From: Lonicera japonica | Taxonomy: Eukaryota; Streptophyta; Magnoliopsida; Dipsacales; Caprifoliaceae | DNA: 64,000 nucleotides | Direction: 5' to 3' | NCBI GenBank assembly: GCA_021464415.1 | Contig: CM038470.1 | Coordinates: forward strand, 33,536,099-33,600,098 | Shown: positions 11,579-26,500 of the stretch, one piece after another | How positions within the stretch are numbered: position 1 is the first letter of the stretch | How the letters are laid out: each line of letters opens with the position of its first letter | Program-made: the position numbers and the translations under genes | The notes under the pieces: generated by a model | Database searches by the model: none | What the model was told of the DNA's origin: nothing | The model's input: the letters and a program-made list of their open reading frames with translations, nothing else

Positions 11579-14500
11579 TTACCAAGGCGGATGATCATCT
11601 TCTGGTGTTTGGGGTGGAATTGGTTTCCACTCTGGTTTCTCGTCCCAATACATGTCATAGTATATGTGACCAGGCGTGTGATTTTCCACGCAACACCATA
11701 TACCTACGTACCGTTTTACACGGTTCCGGAACTTTTCGTCCGTAACCTGAAAATACAAACATTTAGTATGGTATGACGAAATACAATGTGTTCCTATTTT
11801 TACTTGTGATATAGGGGTAACAGTATGTTTGAGTCTCGGAAAAGTACGGGTACAGATGATAACGCATGGCAAAAGGGGGAAAAAGGTAGTAAGGTGATTT
11901 GCAGTATTTGGCGTAAATGTTGGAAAATGTCTACTTTTCCACGTTTTTGTGGTGTTTGATTGTCTAAAATTTCAAAGGAATTCAATTCCGTAGTACAACT
12001 TCAACTAGCACAAGTACCCAGAACTCAATTCTTACGACCCCTATCCCAAGGAATTGAATTATATAGGTAGCATGGAAAAGCTCTCTAAACTCAAAGTTGA
12101 ATTCTTGGTGAAAAATTGTGCAATCAAACACAAGATTTGGAAAATAGATCATCAAAAGTTGGAAAAATTACATAGTTTTTCACCCAAAACGGAAAGCGCC
12201 CAAGAGCTTTAGCTCAAGTGGCATCTCCCTGGCATCCTTTTGGAAGGTCGTGGGTTCAATTCCTATAAGATTTGTAGGATTTCCAAATCAAACACGCTTA
12301 AAAGCCTTCTCACCCTCTTCCCCTAGAACTAGTTACATGCAATTGAATTCTTTTCTAGTTCCTACCTTAATTCCACACTTGCAATTAAACACACCCTACA
12401 AGGTATAATTCTAGCATATATTTTCCTCTCTGTTTTCTTTGTACTTTTCCAAATTCCAAACAAAGTGTAAATGAAAAAGAGAAACGAAAATACTTGCCTT
12501 GTCGGTAAAACCCGCGAAAGCATTTTGCAGTGATGAGAATTGAATGACTTTGACATCCTTAACCGAGGAGAATACTCCTTTGAACTGTTTAAGAAAACAA
12601 AGTAAATCTCAATAAGATATATGGGTGTTTACGGAGATTAATATCCATCATTAGATTCGCTCCTGTATGATTTCAATCACCCTATACTACAGTAGTAAAT
12701 CAGGAGCATTCGTTTAAAATTGCATGGCTTATATTTTGATATATGGGTGTTTAGGGATATTAATATCCGTCATTAGGATTTGCTCATAGAGTGATTTCAA
12801 TCACTATAAAGTAGCATTCATCTAAAATTGGACGGCTTAGATTTTGACGCAGATAGTGTTTGCCTCAGGCTAGCACTCATTTAGACAGATTACCAATCAA
12901 AACTTGAACATCTAATTTTCAACTATCAGTCAATATTTCTGCAACTCTAGATCTGTCGGCGGAATAGCATGCATTGACCATTACCAGTCTTAAACAAAGC
13001 AGCCGAAAAGCCAAGACTAAGCATAAGCGTGTTAAATACTCCCTTTGGCTCAAATTAGGAGTCATGCTTGAAAAAATAGGTCATAAAATATCAAGATAAT
13101 CCAACTATTATGGCTACCGATCACCTTAATCTTGAGAATGAATAGATGAGGAATATTTCTAGAAGTTTGAAATATTTCATAAAATGTTTAACCTTTAGAC
13201 TGGGACTTTTCATTTTAGGGGAATTAGATTTTGCATATGCATATATCATCATCAAATTTTAATACTTCAATGTCTCCAATTGGAACAACCTAAATATGTC
13301 ATAAAATGGTACTGCCATTGGTAACCAAAAGAAATTTGAGTGTGCCAGGTTCATGTCTTACTAAATGCAATAGACCTTCAAATGTACAGTAAAACTGGTC
13401 TAGCTAATATGTCGCAATAAGTTTCAAGCATCACTAAAGATCAGCAATAATTAGTAGCGTTTTTCGATTCTCCCAAACCCAACCCCAGCATGTGGGGCCC
13501 CAATTTTATATGTGAAATTAGAGTTAACCCTTTTTTCATAATCATGAGACTTTGCACCTTGCATGAGAGGCTATCTAAAAAAATTATGCAAAAATTAGGG
13601 TTGGGAAAGAGAGGGGGGCGGTAATCCAAATTGTCCCTCATTTTTATGTAATACTTTGAGAATCCCCTGCATGCAGGGAGCAAAGTCCAATTAAGAAAAC
13701 AGGGAGGTGAGTCTAATTTCACATTAAGAATGTTAGGAACCATCTCACCCACTTACTATTAGGTAGTGGGCCAACAATATATATCATGCTCTTCAATACT
13801 CCCCCTCACGTGCGACCCCCACTTGCATGTGGAGACAAACCGAACCAAATGTGCACTTTGTGCACAAACACAAAGGGGGAAACAAATGCAAGCGGGAGGA
13901 TTCGAACCCGAGACCTTGCAGAACCTGAGCTCTGATACCATGGGAACCATCTCACCCAAAAGCTTAAGCTATTAGGTAGTGGACCAACAATATATATCAT
14001 GCTCTTCAACAAAGAACCGGGGCAAAGTCAAAAGGGTGCAAAAAAGATATCTTGAACTTGACAAAACATGCAAAGTTGAAAGGATTTTGTAATACATATG
14101 AAGTTCTTTTTATTTTTAAAGAAATAGTTGAAGGGAATTTTGTGCAAAAAAAAAAGAGAGTTAAGTTCAACTGTTTTTTCTTTTTTTTGCCCTTTTGCAC
14201 TTTACCCTTACTAAAAAGGACAACACGCAAAATCCTGGAATACCTTTTCTTCATTGCTGTGCCTAGGAAACCTTAGTATGCCCCGTGCGCTTGTACTATT
14301 AGAGACCTGACAATCTTGTGACCCTTCTTGACAAAGTTGTACATTAAGCCACGACTCTTTCACCTGAAACAAACATAAAGGAGTCGAAGTTACATATTAA
14401 GTGCAGGACAAGCACAATTTTACGACTTTCTCACTTGAATGTTTTAGAGATGGGCTTTTTTGACTTCACCCCCTATTTTTAGTGCTGTATTAGACTTTGC

Positions 14501-17500
14501 CTCTTGTGCGTAGGGGAATCTGAAAGAATTACATAAAATGGGGGGCAATGCTTTTGTGTAAATCTTTGAGACTCCCCCACATGCAAGTGGCAAAGTATAA
14601 CAATTATGAAAATAGGAGGGTAAGTCTACTTTTGCATTAAGAACACGGGGAAAAGAAAAAAAAAGAAAAAGAAAAAAGCCCTTTAGAGAGATACCTGATG
14701 GGGCATTAATGGGTTATCAAAGAAAGAATACTCCCTAATATTGATCTTGGGTCCAAATTCCTCCACAGGCAATTCCTTCAACATGACATTCACCTGCAGC
14801 ACCATGCAACCTTTGTGGTGAAATGAAAAAGGATGAAATAAACAACATTAGGCATGAGCACTTTATATTCTCAAAAGTTTTGAGAGTTCTTATTAATACT
14901 GCCACAAACAATGTCAAACTAAGGAATTTTTTTAAAAGAGATCTACTAATATAATAGCAAAATTAATGTTATTGATTTTATTTCGAATCATGGTATTACA
15001 AGTGCATTTTTAAATTCCAAGTATATAAGAGTGTAGAAAGAAACCATTAATCCTATATCTTTCATTTGTTCAAAATCGAAAGCTACATTATTACTAACAA
15101 ATAACTAAAAGAGTAAATAATGAAGTTATGGACACCAATTTATGATAGTTGGAATGAGAACTACCATCTCTTAATCATAGAATATGGAGGTGTAGATATT
15201 CCGGTAACTATTCTTAAGAACTAGCCAATTTCAGAATAAAAGGTGCATCAAAAGCCATTTTAGCAAACATTAAACCGAGGGTATAAGGATAGAGTAGGCC
15301 ATGGTTTAACTCTCAAACCTAATAATCTAAAAAAATTGAAATAATACAGAAATTTAAAGCAACAAAAACTGAAAATAGAATAGAAGAAAATGATATGGAA
15401 ACTTAATTCTCGTTCCTAATAATATAAGCCACTCGCTATAAACCTACTCACCCGAAACACATGCAAAGTGTTTTTATTGTCTCACATTGTACCCATGTTC
15501 CCTTCCTTCCTAGTTTTATACAAACTTATATATATATATATACATATATTGTGTGTCTGCATGTGAGCCCACATCAAAAAATAAAAAAGAATACACATGG
15601 AGCCTGGTTCACATGCCTGGGATTGGCTATGTTTGGCAAGAGAAATTACACCCATGTGTCTTGACAAATAATAACTAGGGCTTTTTTGACTCTGCCCCCT
15701 GTTATTAATGCGGAATTTGACTTACCCCCTTGTTTTCATAATCATTAGAGTTTGCCATTTCATGCGGAGGAATCTCAAAGAATTTTGTAAAAATGGGGGG
15801 CAATCGCTAACTTGTTTAACGCAGGGGACAAACTGTAATGATTATGAAAACAGTGAGGCAACTATAAATTCACATATAAAATGACAGTTAAAAATAAAAA
15901 TGCCCCAGTAACTATTATTGAAGTTCACTTTTAGGGCTGAAAGCTTAACCACTATTTATCGCTCATGGAATTATTGTTCAATAAATACAGTCATGTCAAA
16001 AAGAAAAAATCACCTTGTTACAACAACGGAAAGTAAATTCTTTGATGATTTTACGAGCACAATTGTAGTGACAGTTTCAACTTTGAAAAAAGAAAGCAGT
16101 ACCTCAAAAACATGATCCAAAGGGCAGATAAAGGGTTGTCTTGTCATAGTACCCACCAAAACTCCAGGATGTGGAAACCATAACCTATCCAACCTGCACC
16201 ATAGTGGAGGCATAACCTAAAAAATCACAAATACAGAACACATAGAGATATCAAAATATGGACTTCCAAGTTAGCATTTGAAACTAATTTGATTAATCAA
16301 ATAAGTTTTGCAGTTAAATCTGCAATGTGTAGCATCCATCCACTTATTTATAATACGATGAAACTATTTATGTTTGAAATCCAATATTGTACTTATGATG
16401 GATTTCATTCCAACGAAGGGTATGTATGTAATAACAGTTGTTTTGCTTAAATAAATGTAAAACTTGTTAATGTCAAACATTGAGTACATACAAATCAATA
16501 TTCTTTTAAAAGTTTGACTTGTCAAATAGTAACTTTTGCTTTGGGACAAAAATGAATCTTTAAAAGGTTTAACTTGTCGAAGAGTAAGAGTCCATTTTTA
16601 AATAATTGTGACGGTCACAATGAAATGCTATGTTTCCAAAACGAATGTACCAAATGTGAGAATATTTAAATCATTTTTTTTATAATTGATAAATTAAATT
16701 TAATGTAATCTTCTTAAGTGGTAGATGGATCTAGGGGGTTCGACGAGGAGTAGGGGCAAGGAGGGGAATTGAACCCTAATGGCCCAGGCCAAATGCCTCA
16801 ATCTCAAAATTAATATATTATATTTTTTTTAATTACATAGATAGGGTTCGAACCCGTGACCCTCCACACCCTTTCTAGATGCTGGCCAGTGCTTACCACC
16901 ATGCTACAAGACCATTGGAAAAATTAAAGTAATTTTAAAGAGTGAAATATCTCTTAAATTTAGTAAAGAAATAGAATAACATTTGGATGGAGTATACTTG
17001 GCTGGTACTGACAAATCTTATAACTCGTAAAAAGGTCACCCAAAAATATGACCTGGTCTTCAGCCCGCTCAGGCCTCTCCTCCACTATCAGCAACTATTA
17101 CAACTCTTTGCTTTTCAAGATCCGGAAGTTGATTTGAGTGTTAAAAAGGTCTTGTCCCATTAAACAAGACACTTGAGTTCAAACCTGTCTCTCTTTCCCT
17201 TCTCCTAGGAATGAACACTAGTCAATAAATTAATAAATATTTTCAGTGAATAAATTTGATTTTGTTATCTTACGGTTAATGTTCAACCATTGGATCATAT
17301 CTGTATTCTGTAGTTCTTTCAATTTAGTTTTATCCCTTCCAAAACCAAAAACACGAAGACAGACCAAAAACAAGACAAATGATTGGAAGCTTGCAAAAGT
17401 CCTTGTTCGGCATGTCGATAGCGACATTAGGAGAAAATTTTACTTTTATTTTCTTCATTCAGCAGGTTAAAGGTCTTACCAACTACAATAAGCATAAATT

Positions 17501-20500
17501 ATTTAACATATCAAAGATTAGAATTGCTTCTCACCAGTGTACGATTCAGCACTAAAGCGATAGCAAGCGCTGTCCTTATTTGTTTTAACTGTGGAAAAAC
17601 CATTCTTCACATGATAAATAAAATGCAAATCGTGATTCAAGAGAGAGGGAAAAAAAAAAGAAGAAGAGAGAGAAAGAAAAAGGAACAAGTGAAGTATTAT
17701 AGCATTGGGTAAAAACCATGCATACTTGGTAATTAACAAGCGAGAAGTGTGATTCAATAGTATGCTCTCCCTCTAGCAACAAGCTCTTCGGAATAGATGG
17801 CCTAAATGTCAAGTAACCTCCTGCAAAAGATCCATACTGAAAAATGTGAAGCAAGAGATCCACAACACTTTTGCGCACGTAGCTTTTTTCCAAAATAAAA
17901 TAATTGGTTTACAAATCTGTTTTTAAAGTTATGTCTTTTGAAGATAGAATTCATCAATATCTATCAAACAAGATCCATATTATATATCAAAATAAAATTT
18001 TGTGGAAAAATAACGGATAGGATACAGAAAACCTCATAAACAGAAATATTGGAGGCACTATTTTTGGGATTTGTTTATGGAAATATACGAATAAGTGTCA
18101 ACTAGACATAGAGGCTCTGTACAAGAGCATTGACTTTAAGGATAGAAAGAAAACTCTCGTAGACAACACCACTGAAGATGGCCTAACACGCCCCCCCCCC
18201 CCCCCCCCCTTTTTTTCCCTTCTCTCTTTCAAGCTTAATTCCACCAGAACTCTAGAAGTAAGACTTTAAAATAGAATTATTGAACCACAAGCCTAACTAT
18301 ATAGGTTATTACTTTTTGTGTAACAAAAAACTCCAACGATATCCTTTCGAAACGGTACATAGTTTTTTTTTTCTTGCAACATGTACAAAGTTGAAATTCA
18401 GTCACTAAGGTAAGGTCCAAGATTTCATTTTTACACTACGGATATATACGAATAAGTGTCAATTAGACATAGAGGCTCTCTACAAGAGCATTGGCTTTAA
18501 GGATAGAAAGAAAACTCTCATAGACAACACCACTGAAGATGGCCTAACACCCCCCCCCCCCCCCTCTTCCCCCTTTTCCCTTCTCTCTTTCAAGCTTAAT
18601 TCCACCAGAACTCTAGAAGTAAGACTTTAAAATAGAATCATTGAACCACAAGGCCAACTATATATGTTATTACTTTTTGTGCAACAAAAAACTCCAACGA
18701 TATCCTTTCGAAACGGTACATATTTTTTTTTTCTTGCAACGTGTACAAAGTTTGAAAGAAGTTTTCCGTCACTAAGGTAAAGTTCAAGATTTCATTTTTA
18801 CACTTTACCCTTAAAGAATAAAGGACTATATTGGGTACCGATGAATATATGATGTATTGACGAATGCTATGAATCTGCTAGAGGGCTACCTCTCAAAATA
18901 CGAACCACAACAATTTATAACACCTCACAAAGATTAAAGCTTACAGAACACAGATCAAGAAGCAATTCGGGAAAGGTAAATCTAAGTATAAAAAAGAGCA
19001 TAATTGTTCCACAAAAGAAATTACCAGATGAATCATAGTATTCTGGTGGATCGTAAAAAACCATGCCTTCACGTAATCGGTGACGCTTTCCTTCAGTACC
19101 TGCATACTGGAATGTAGTATGTACAGCATATGGCTCCAATCTCAGTTGTTGGTACATGGCCTGTCACCAGCATACTTTTGCTAAATAACCTCATAATTCG
19201 TGATTAAAAATATAAAGGAAATAGAGGTCTATAAGAATATTATTAGTAATCCAAAAATTAATCTTATTATATAAATATATATTATCAGATACATTTTATT
19301 AAAAGAAAAAATTACATGTGGTATATATACAGAATTCTGTTCAAGATACATATACATATACATATACATATCCATATTAATGTTTATTTTTAATAATTTT
19401 ATAAAGGGATTAATCGGGTTCCCCATGAGGTGGGGACTCCTTTAGCCAACTCTGTCCCTAAATCCATGTAGGGTATTTATTTTTTCTCATACCCACCCCA
19501 AATGGGATGGCAACGGTTCAGGTTTGGCAGTACCCAACCTGCCCAAAAATATATCTAACGCAAACCAACCCAAGGGAGGTTTTACATTGAAACACCCGAA
19601 CCCACCTACTCGTATGGTTGGACCTGGACTTGCATTGACCCATCCCAACCCGTTGTAATTATATGGGGCGAGGTAGATTGTTTAATTTACACAAACCCGA
19701 ATCCGACCCGGGCTTTTGTTACTTTAAAAAGCATGAACCTGACCCAGTTCAAAAAGAAAATGCCCCAAACCCACCCATTATGGTCAAGGCAAGTTAAAAA
19801 CCTGTCGGGGCGGGCCACTTTGCCATCCCTAATGCAATCCCCCACACCCGCCTCATTAGGAGCGGGGATCCAATTCCTCAGATAACTTTGCCATTCCTAG
19901 AGGTCTGACACAGAGATATGAGTACAAAAGACAAAATGAGACCTAGCTGAAATCAAAAACTATCCTGTTACTACCTGGACAAAGTAAGTATGCCCACTAC
20001 AAAATATACTAGCCGGTAGAAGCCCGAGCTTGAGGTTTCCATCATAGGCATATACAAGTCCACTGTCATCATCAACAGATGGGCCCAGTTGCCTGTGTAC
20101 AAGATCATTGAAACCATTCTGGTCCCATATCTTATCATCCTGAAGAAGCAACTCTTTCCATTCTTTTGCCAATTTCTTAGCAACTTCTGTTGCCCGCCAG
20201 TGGAAAATTCCTATATTGTAGGCAGCACCAGCTGTTTGAGGTACAAAAAACCTTTTCATTAACATAATATGCAGCAAAATTATAATGAAGAAAGAAAAAT
20301 ATGATTAATTATTTATAATGGCTTAATGGCCACCAGGCCATATATTTATATATAAAAATTAGGGTTACAATGAAGAAGCAAAATAAATGAAAAGATGAAA
20401 AAGGCCATAATAACCTATGAGATCAACCTAATTAACGTCTAGGTCTATAAGATCCATTATTTATAGGAAGTACAACAAGTAACTAAAATACTAAATAAAA

Positions 20501-23500
20501 TGATGATTTCCAACACTAATTAAGCAACTCAACACATCTACCAAAGTGAACAAGAACGGAAAAAAGGAATCCTCCTCCCTCAAACCTCTTGACTACATAA
20601 ACTGTTTGACTCCCCATTGGCCAAAGCTGAACAGGCAGTGGACTTAAAAATGGCCTCTTAAAACCTTCTTTTTTTTTGGGCCACCAAAACAACATCCAAA
20701 ATCTACCTGCCTAAGAGAAGCTCTCTGATAAGGAGAAATATTGTCAGTCAAGTCACTACCACGCTAGAAAAAATACCTTAGTCGCAAATCACAACTTTAT
20801 ATAAACTGGTTACAAGTTTAATTGGTCTAAACTCCTGGACCTTGATGAAAAGGTCCTTTTTACGAACAAGAAGTCAGCTCGGCCATTTCTGATCAGTTTC
20901 GTCCTTGTCTTTGAACTATGTTATGAAGTGTACAAGCTTGTGCAGTTAACAGCCTCTTTTAAACCCTAGCGATGCACATTTAGAACTAGAAAAACTTATC
21001 GAGATAAGTCCTTAACATCTCTAAATTAACAGTCCATTTGAATTGAAGACATTGGAAGGATAAGAAGGGAGAGAAGGAGTGAATACTAATCACTTGTTTG
21101 GATATAGTTATGAGAGTGAATGAAAAGGAATAGGAGGGATTGTCGATCCACTCAATTCCCTTCATTTGTTCCCTTCCAAAATTGGGAGGATGAGAGGGAA
21201 AGGAAACATATTACACCACACTACTTTCCTTTCTTTTCATCTTCTTCACCAAACAAGTCCTTTCCATAGTGAACTATACAAACAACAATGAAGTTAAACC
21301 CTTATCCTTTACTTTCTTTCAATTCCATTCGATTTATTCCTTTCCATTCCCTCTTGTTTATCCAAATGTAGTGTAAATCTAGTTTACGGATGCAGTGGGT
21401 ATAAAACTGCACACAATTGCTTACAGAACAGGCAGATAGAGCCCTGTTTGAGATTCACTCAATGCAGGTACTAAAGACAAGACATAATACAAGATAATCA
21501 GCACTCGAATAGCAATCAGTGGCCTGCCAAACCAAGGAGATGAATATATAAGGTTTTCATATAATTTTTCACCTTGTTGCCAGATTTCCAACCTGTCGTC
21601 AACAACTGTTGGTGTAACTTGATCAGTTGAAGTTAAAACATCTGCTTCGGGAAAGCGTGCAAGATATGGAAGTGGATTCTGTTCCAGGAACATATCACAT
21701 GGTGAAAAAGAATGTAAGAGGGGAAAAAAAGAACCTAATAAATGTAGAATGGGGGAATAAAATTTAAAAGAAAACATTAAATAAGGGGTACAAATTCTCA
21801 AATACATGCTGTGATATATGTACATATATATATATAGAGAGAGAGAGAATGGGGAGATCTAGGCTCTAAAGACGGATTTCCTCTCTTTAACAAAAAGAAG
21901 GGATGTATATTTGGAGTGGTAAATGTATGAATTTTTTTTAAGAAATTTTGTAGAGATGATCTATATGATGAGTATATCACCACCACTAAATTCATCAATA
22001 AAATCAAATCTAGAAGTGGGTGAGATGTCCATCAAAAAATTCAACAGCTGAAAATGCACATATATAACAATTTTTTCATTCCACCAACTTTTGAGGTTGA
22101 ATTTTTTGATGAAATTTGGTGGAGGTGATAATCTCTCTTTAGAGCCGAGTTCTCTATATATATGTGCGTGTGATAATAAATAAGACTTTTATTGCTTTCA
22201 AACTGTGTCCATCTCCACTCTAACAACACAAAAACTACATCCAAAGAGAATAATCAACAAACAAATTGTGCAAATCAAGTTCTATTCTAACAGATTACAG
22301 CTCTCCAATTAAGCAATATGTCTTCTACTTTAAAATACTTGAATATCTTCTAGCAAGTAATCCTAGCCTGCAGCCCTATCCATGTTGATAGTAAAGCCAA
22401 CGACACTATCCATTCCTACAACAAATTATTCATACCCATTTTTAATAATTAAATATATTACTTCAATTATTAAAAATGGGGTATGAATATTATACATGTT
22501 GATTTCACAGAGTAGCCGAGAGTGATTTATACCCAATGGCCTAACATTTCTATCCTAGTTGGAGTAATAACGGCCCTTAGATGTTGATTTCTCGTACAAA
22601 AGCCCAGCAAAGTGGGCCCACACCATGCTGATTTAAAACATTGTACATTTATATATTTTTTTTTTGTTGGGGGGGGGGGGGGGGGGGAGAGCCTTGAGGA
22701 TAAGATGGGAGAAGTATAATCGCAAGTGCACTAGAAAACGCTAATCAACAGGGGGGACAAGAATATAGAAAAAAACTGCAGCAGGTTATCCAAAAGAAGC
22801 AAACAGTAACTCATACAGAATAGTTCCAATGTAAAATAGAAGTAGTCTTATTTTAATTTCAAGTAGCACTTACTATCAGAAGTTATCTTGTGCAAAATAA
22901 AAGATGCGTTACTAACCAAATTTTTATTTATTTGGAAAGCTTGGACAAATGTGAAAAAAAGGGATGCATATATGGAAAATGGGCTAACTGTAAGGGCCAG
23001 TTTGTTCAGGTTCCTTTTACCTAGTTAAAACTTAAAATGGTGTAAAATAATTTCATCTATATAGACATGTTTTGTACATGAAAAATTATAAATGAAGGGA
23101 CATGTTATAATTATACAAGTGTAAAATAAAATGGTGAACAAAAGTTCAATGGTGAATAGGTGAAAATATTTTCCACCATTTACCTTTTCACTCAGGTAAA
23201 ACTTATTTCAACTGAACAAAACGGCCCCTCAAAGACAACGGCTTTTTTACTTTTGCCCCCATTTTATATGTGAAATGAGACTTACCCCCAACCACATTTT
23301 CATAATCGATAGACTTTTCCCTGCATGCAAGGGAATCTCAAAAAACAATGTAAAAACAGGGGATCAAAGGATTAACAAAAAAAATAAAAAAAATTGCCCC
23401 GTATTTTTATTTTTTGTAATACTTTGAGATTCACCTGCATATAGGGGGCAAAGTCTAATGATTATGAAAACAGGGGGTAAGTCTAGTTTCACATTAAACG

Positions 23501-26500
23501 TAGTGACCAAAGCCAAAATAGCCCAAAAAACAATTAGGTTACAAGCATGAAAGTGTACCTTTAGCCAGACCATGTCTGTATCACACATCAATAGCTCAAA
23601 GCCGAAAGGTAGGATTGCATCTATTAGAATAACCTTTTCTCTCCCCATTTTATGAAATGTTGGTGAGCCCCATCCAACATCTATTGTGCTCATATGACTA
23701 CCCATATCAAAAACCGGTACACCTTTCCAATACAAAGCCTCCAACAATTTTGTGTCCATTGCACCTACAACAACATATTTGTTTTCATTATGTTTACAAA
23801 TAATGGTCAAGGACGACTAAATGCTTGGTTGTTTTTGACTTTGCCCCCTGTTTTTGATGTGAAATTAGACTTATCCCCCTCCACCCCCACTTTCATGATC
23901 ATTAGACTTTGTCCCCTGTATGTCTCAAAGTATTACATAGAAATGGTGGCCAATGTCTATTTTTTTATTTTTAACATAATCTTTTGACTAAACACCTCCT
24001 TTTTTGTTCATTTCAAAAAAAAAAAAAAAAAAAAAAACACCGTTTTTACGGAATTCTGAGACACCCCTACTAGCATGGGGCAAAGTCTAAAGATTATGAA
24101 AACAGGGAGTAAGTCTAATTTCACATTTAAAATGGGGAAGGGGAGGTGCAAAGTCAGAAAAAGCCCTAAATGCTTCTTCATTGCATAAAACCACATATGG
24201 TTGATGTATGTAAAAAAAAAAACTTACCGACAAGAAGGTTTTCCACACCTAAATCCGTCAAGTGTTTAACCCATGTTAGAATAAAATCCATGAAAGCGTA
24301 ATTACCAAAGGTTACGACAACAACGTTATCTTTTACCCTTTGTTCAACCAGCTTTTTTGTTAATCGAAAGGCCTTCAAAGGAGGCATTTTGGAACCCGGG
24401 GATGGAACCTCCCAAATGGATTTCATCCATTTTCTTTGAGGTTGGGGGCTAGGCGCCAGCTCAGCATCAAATTTTAGCTGTGAAGAATTGGCTCTTTGAT
24501 CATAAGGAGGCACATCTGCATTTGAATAAATTATGAAAATGAGAAAGAAGAGATGGTGAAAATAGTGAGAGGAAACGCATGCACGTGGGAGAGAGAGAAA
24601 ACAAATAGAAAACTTAATGACAAAGTAACGCATAAGTAACAACAAGTTGCACTTGCGTTGTTATAAATGAAGTCGATGGCAATATTTATTAGATCACCTT
24701 CATGAAAACAAATATTCACCACAGAATGTCCAAGTATCTCGCAATCTCTTAAAGAACAAGTACTAACATTAGCAAGAAACTTAAAACTAATCAGAAACAC
24801 GTATAACCTTTTATCAGCAACATTATCCAAATCAGAATCCATTTTTTGCTAAACCTTCATAGGTATTTTCCCATCTAAAATACCCAAATACTTGTGAGAT
24901 GGATAATCACTGAAAGTAATAGAAATCTCAATTTAATCTCTCACAGAAATTGGACGCAAATGGCAAAGACCCATAAAAGTGGACGCAACCACCAGAAAAT
25001 ATGGCATTTCATATGTATGTTTTTTGCAAAATTTTTAGGGGTGATGGGATCAGAATAAGCCCACTACAAGTTTCTCTTAGAAAACCTATTACGCTAAATC
25101 ACAATGCTATCCCTCTGCATTACCCCACCAGGTCAGGGGAGAGGGGCCAAAAACACTGAGAACAATTAAACCAAATTGTTGACCTTAAAGTCAATTAATC
25201 TTATTTTGATAATTACAATAAGTCAACAAAGTGTTATTTAACATGTGTGTTCAAATGATGATAGCTATTAACAATATCTCTTCCGACTAAGTTTGACTTC
25301 GAACCGAAAAACGTCAAATCCTATTCAAGCTCAACAATTGCTTCTACTCACAAGAAATGAACTCAAATGATCTCCATGTGCTTTACAAATAATCAAAATC
25401 AAGAAAGGATCAAGATCATCAAACAAGTCAAGAAACGTACTAGAAGATCAAGCATTTCGAAGACTTGAATTATTATCAAATTGAGTGAGTGCTTAGATTT
25501 TATGTAAAAGTTATCATTGATCAATCATATAGCTCTTGAAATGATTTAACCATGTTAAGATTGATTGAACTAGTTTTCTCTTTGAAAAAACTTTTTACCG
25601 AAAACTAGTCATCTTGAAAAATTCACCATAATTCCATATGAATGATTTTTGATACAAAAACTATATTAGAAGTCTTAGAAACCTATTTTTGACATTCCCC
25701 AAGCATTAGAATCAATTTTGGAGCCAAGATACAAAAGTTGAAAAATTGCACAAAACCACCCCACTCCAGAGCAATGTAGTCGACTACATCACTATTCCTG
25801 GAGTCGACTCTCTGAGGAAAATATAGCCGTTGGAGATTTCTTACAAGACTAGTTTTGTGCATCAACCACCTTCAACCACCCCAAACGGCCATATGGTTTC
25901 CCAAACTATATATATGACTTCTAAAACACTTTTTGGGCACTCTTAGTAGCTTTGAATATCATCTATTGCCAAAAATCATTCTTGAGAGTTTTACTTGAAA
26001 AATCAAAATCTTCACTTAATCAAATCTTCATTTCTTGAGCTATCATTCTTGATCAAATTTGATAACCTCTACTATAAGCTTAATTTGTATTCTTCATACA
26101 CTTGAGACTTATTGTACTTTGGTGTGTATCACCAAAAACTCATTCTTCTAAATTCAAGAGAAGTTTATCTCTTAGAAAAGCAAGAAGTTGTTCTTGTGTT
26201 GAGTGTTGTGAGGTAGCAACATTTGTAAGAGTTTGAATACTTGTAGTGGTTTGATCTTCACCCGTAAGAAGATTGGTTATAGTGGAAATTCTCGGGAAAC
26301 TAACCGAGCGTGGAAGTAGGGGCTAACAAGCCGAACCGTGTGGACAAAAAGTCTTCGACTTCTATCGGTTTTATCCTTCTATCTCTTGCTCTATTATATA
26401 TATATTGCTATATCTTCTTTGTGATTGGAATTACCTTTGTATCTTGCTTGCTTGATTGATATAGACATTAAACATTTTTAAAACGATTTGAAAAATCCGA

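Noticed and set aside
13766..13975. Open frames across the TRIM as genes, and its ggttcgaatcc box as a tRNA gene
   Set aside because: Explained by the TRIM's LTRs and interior. No cloverleaf can be formed, and the tggtatcagagc box is the primer-binding site.
16820..16920. tRNA gene on the - strand
   Set aside because: A and B boxes are present, but the arms do not pair as a tRNA and a SINE-like body follows.
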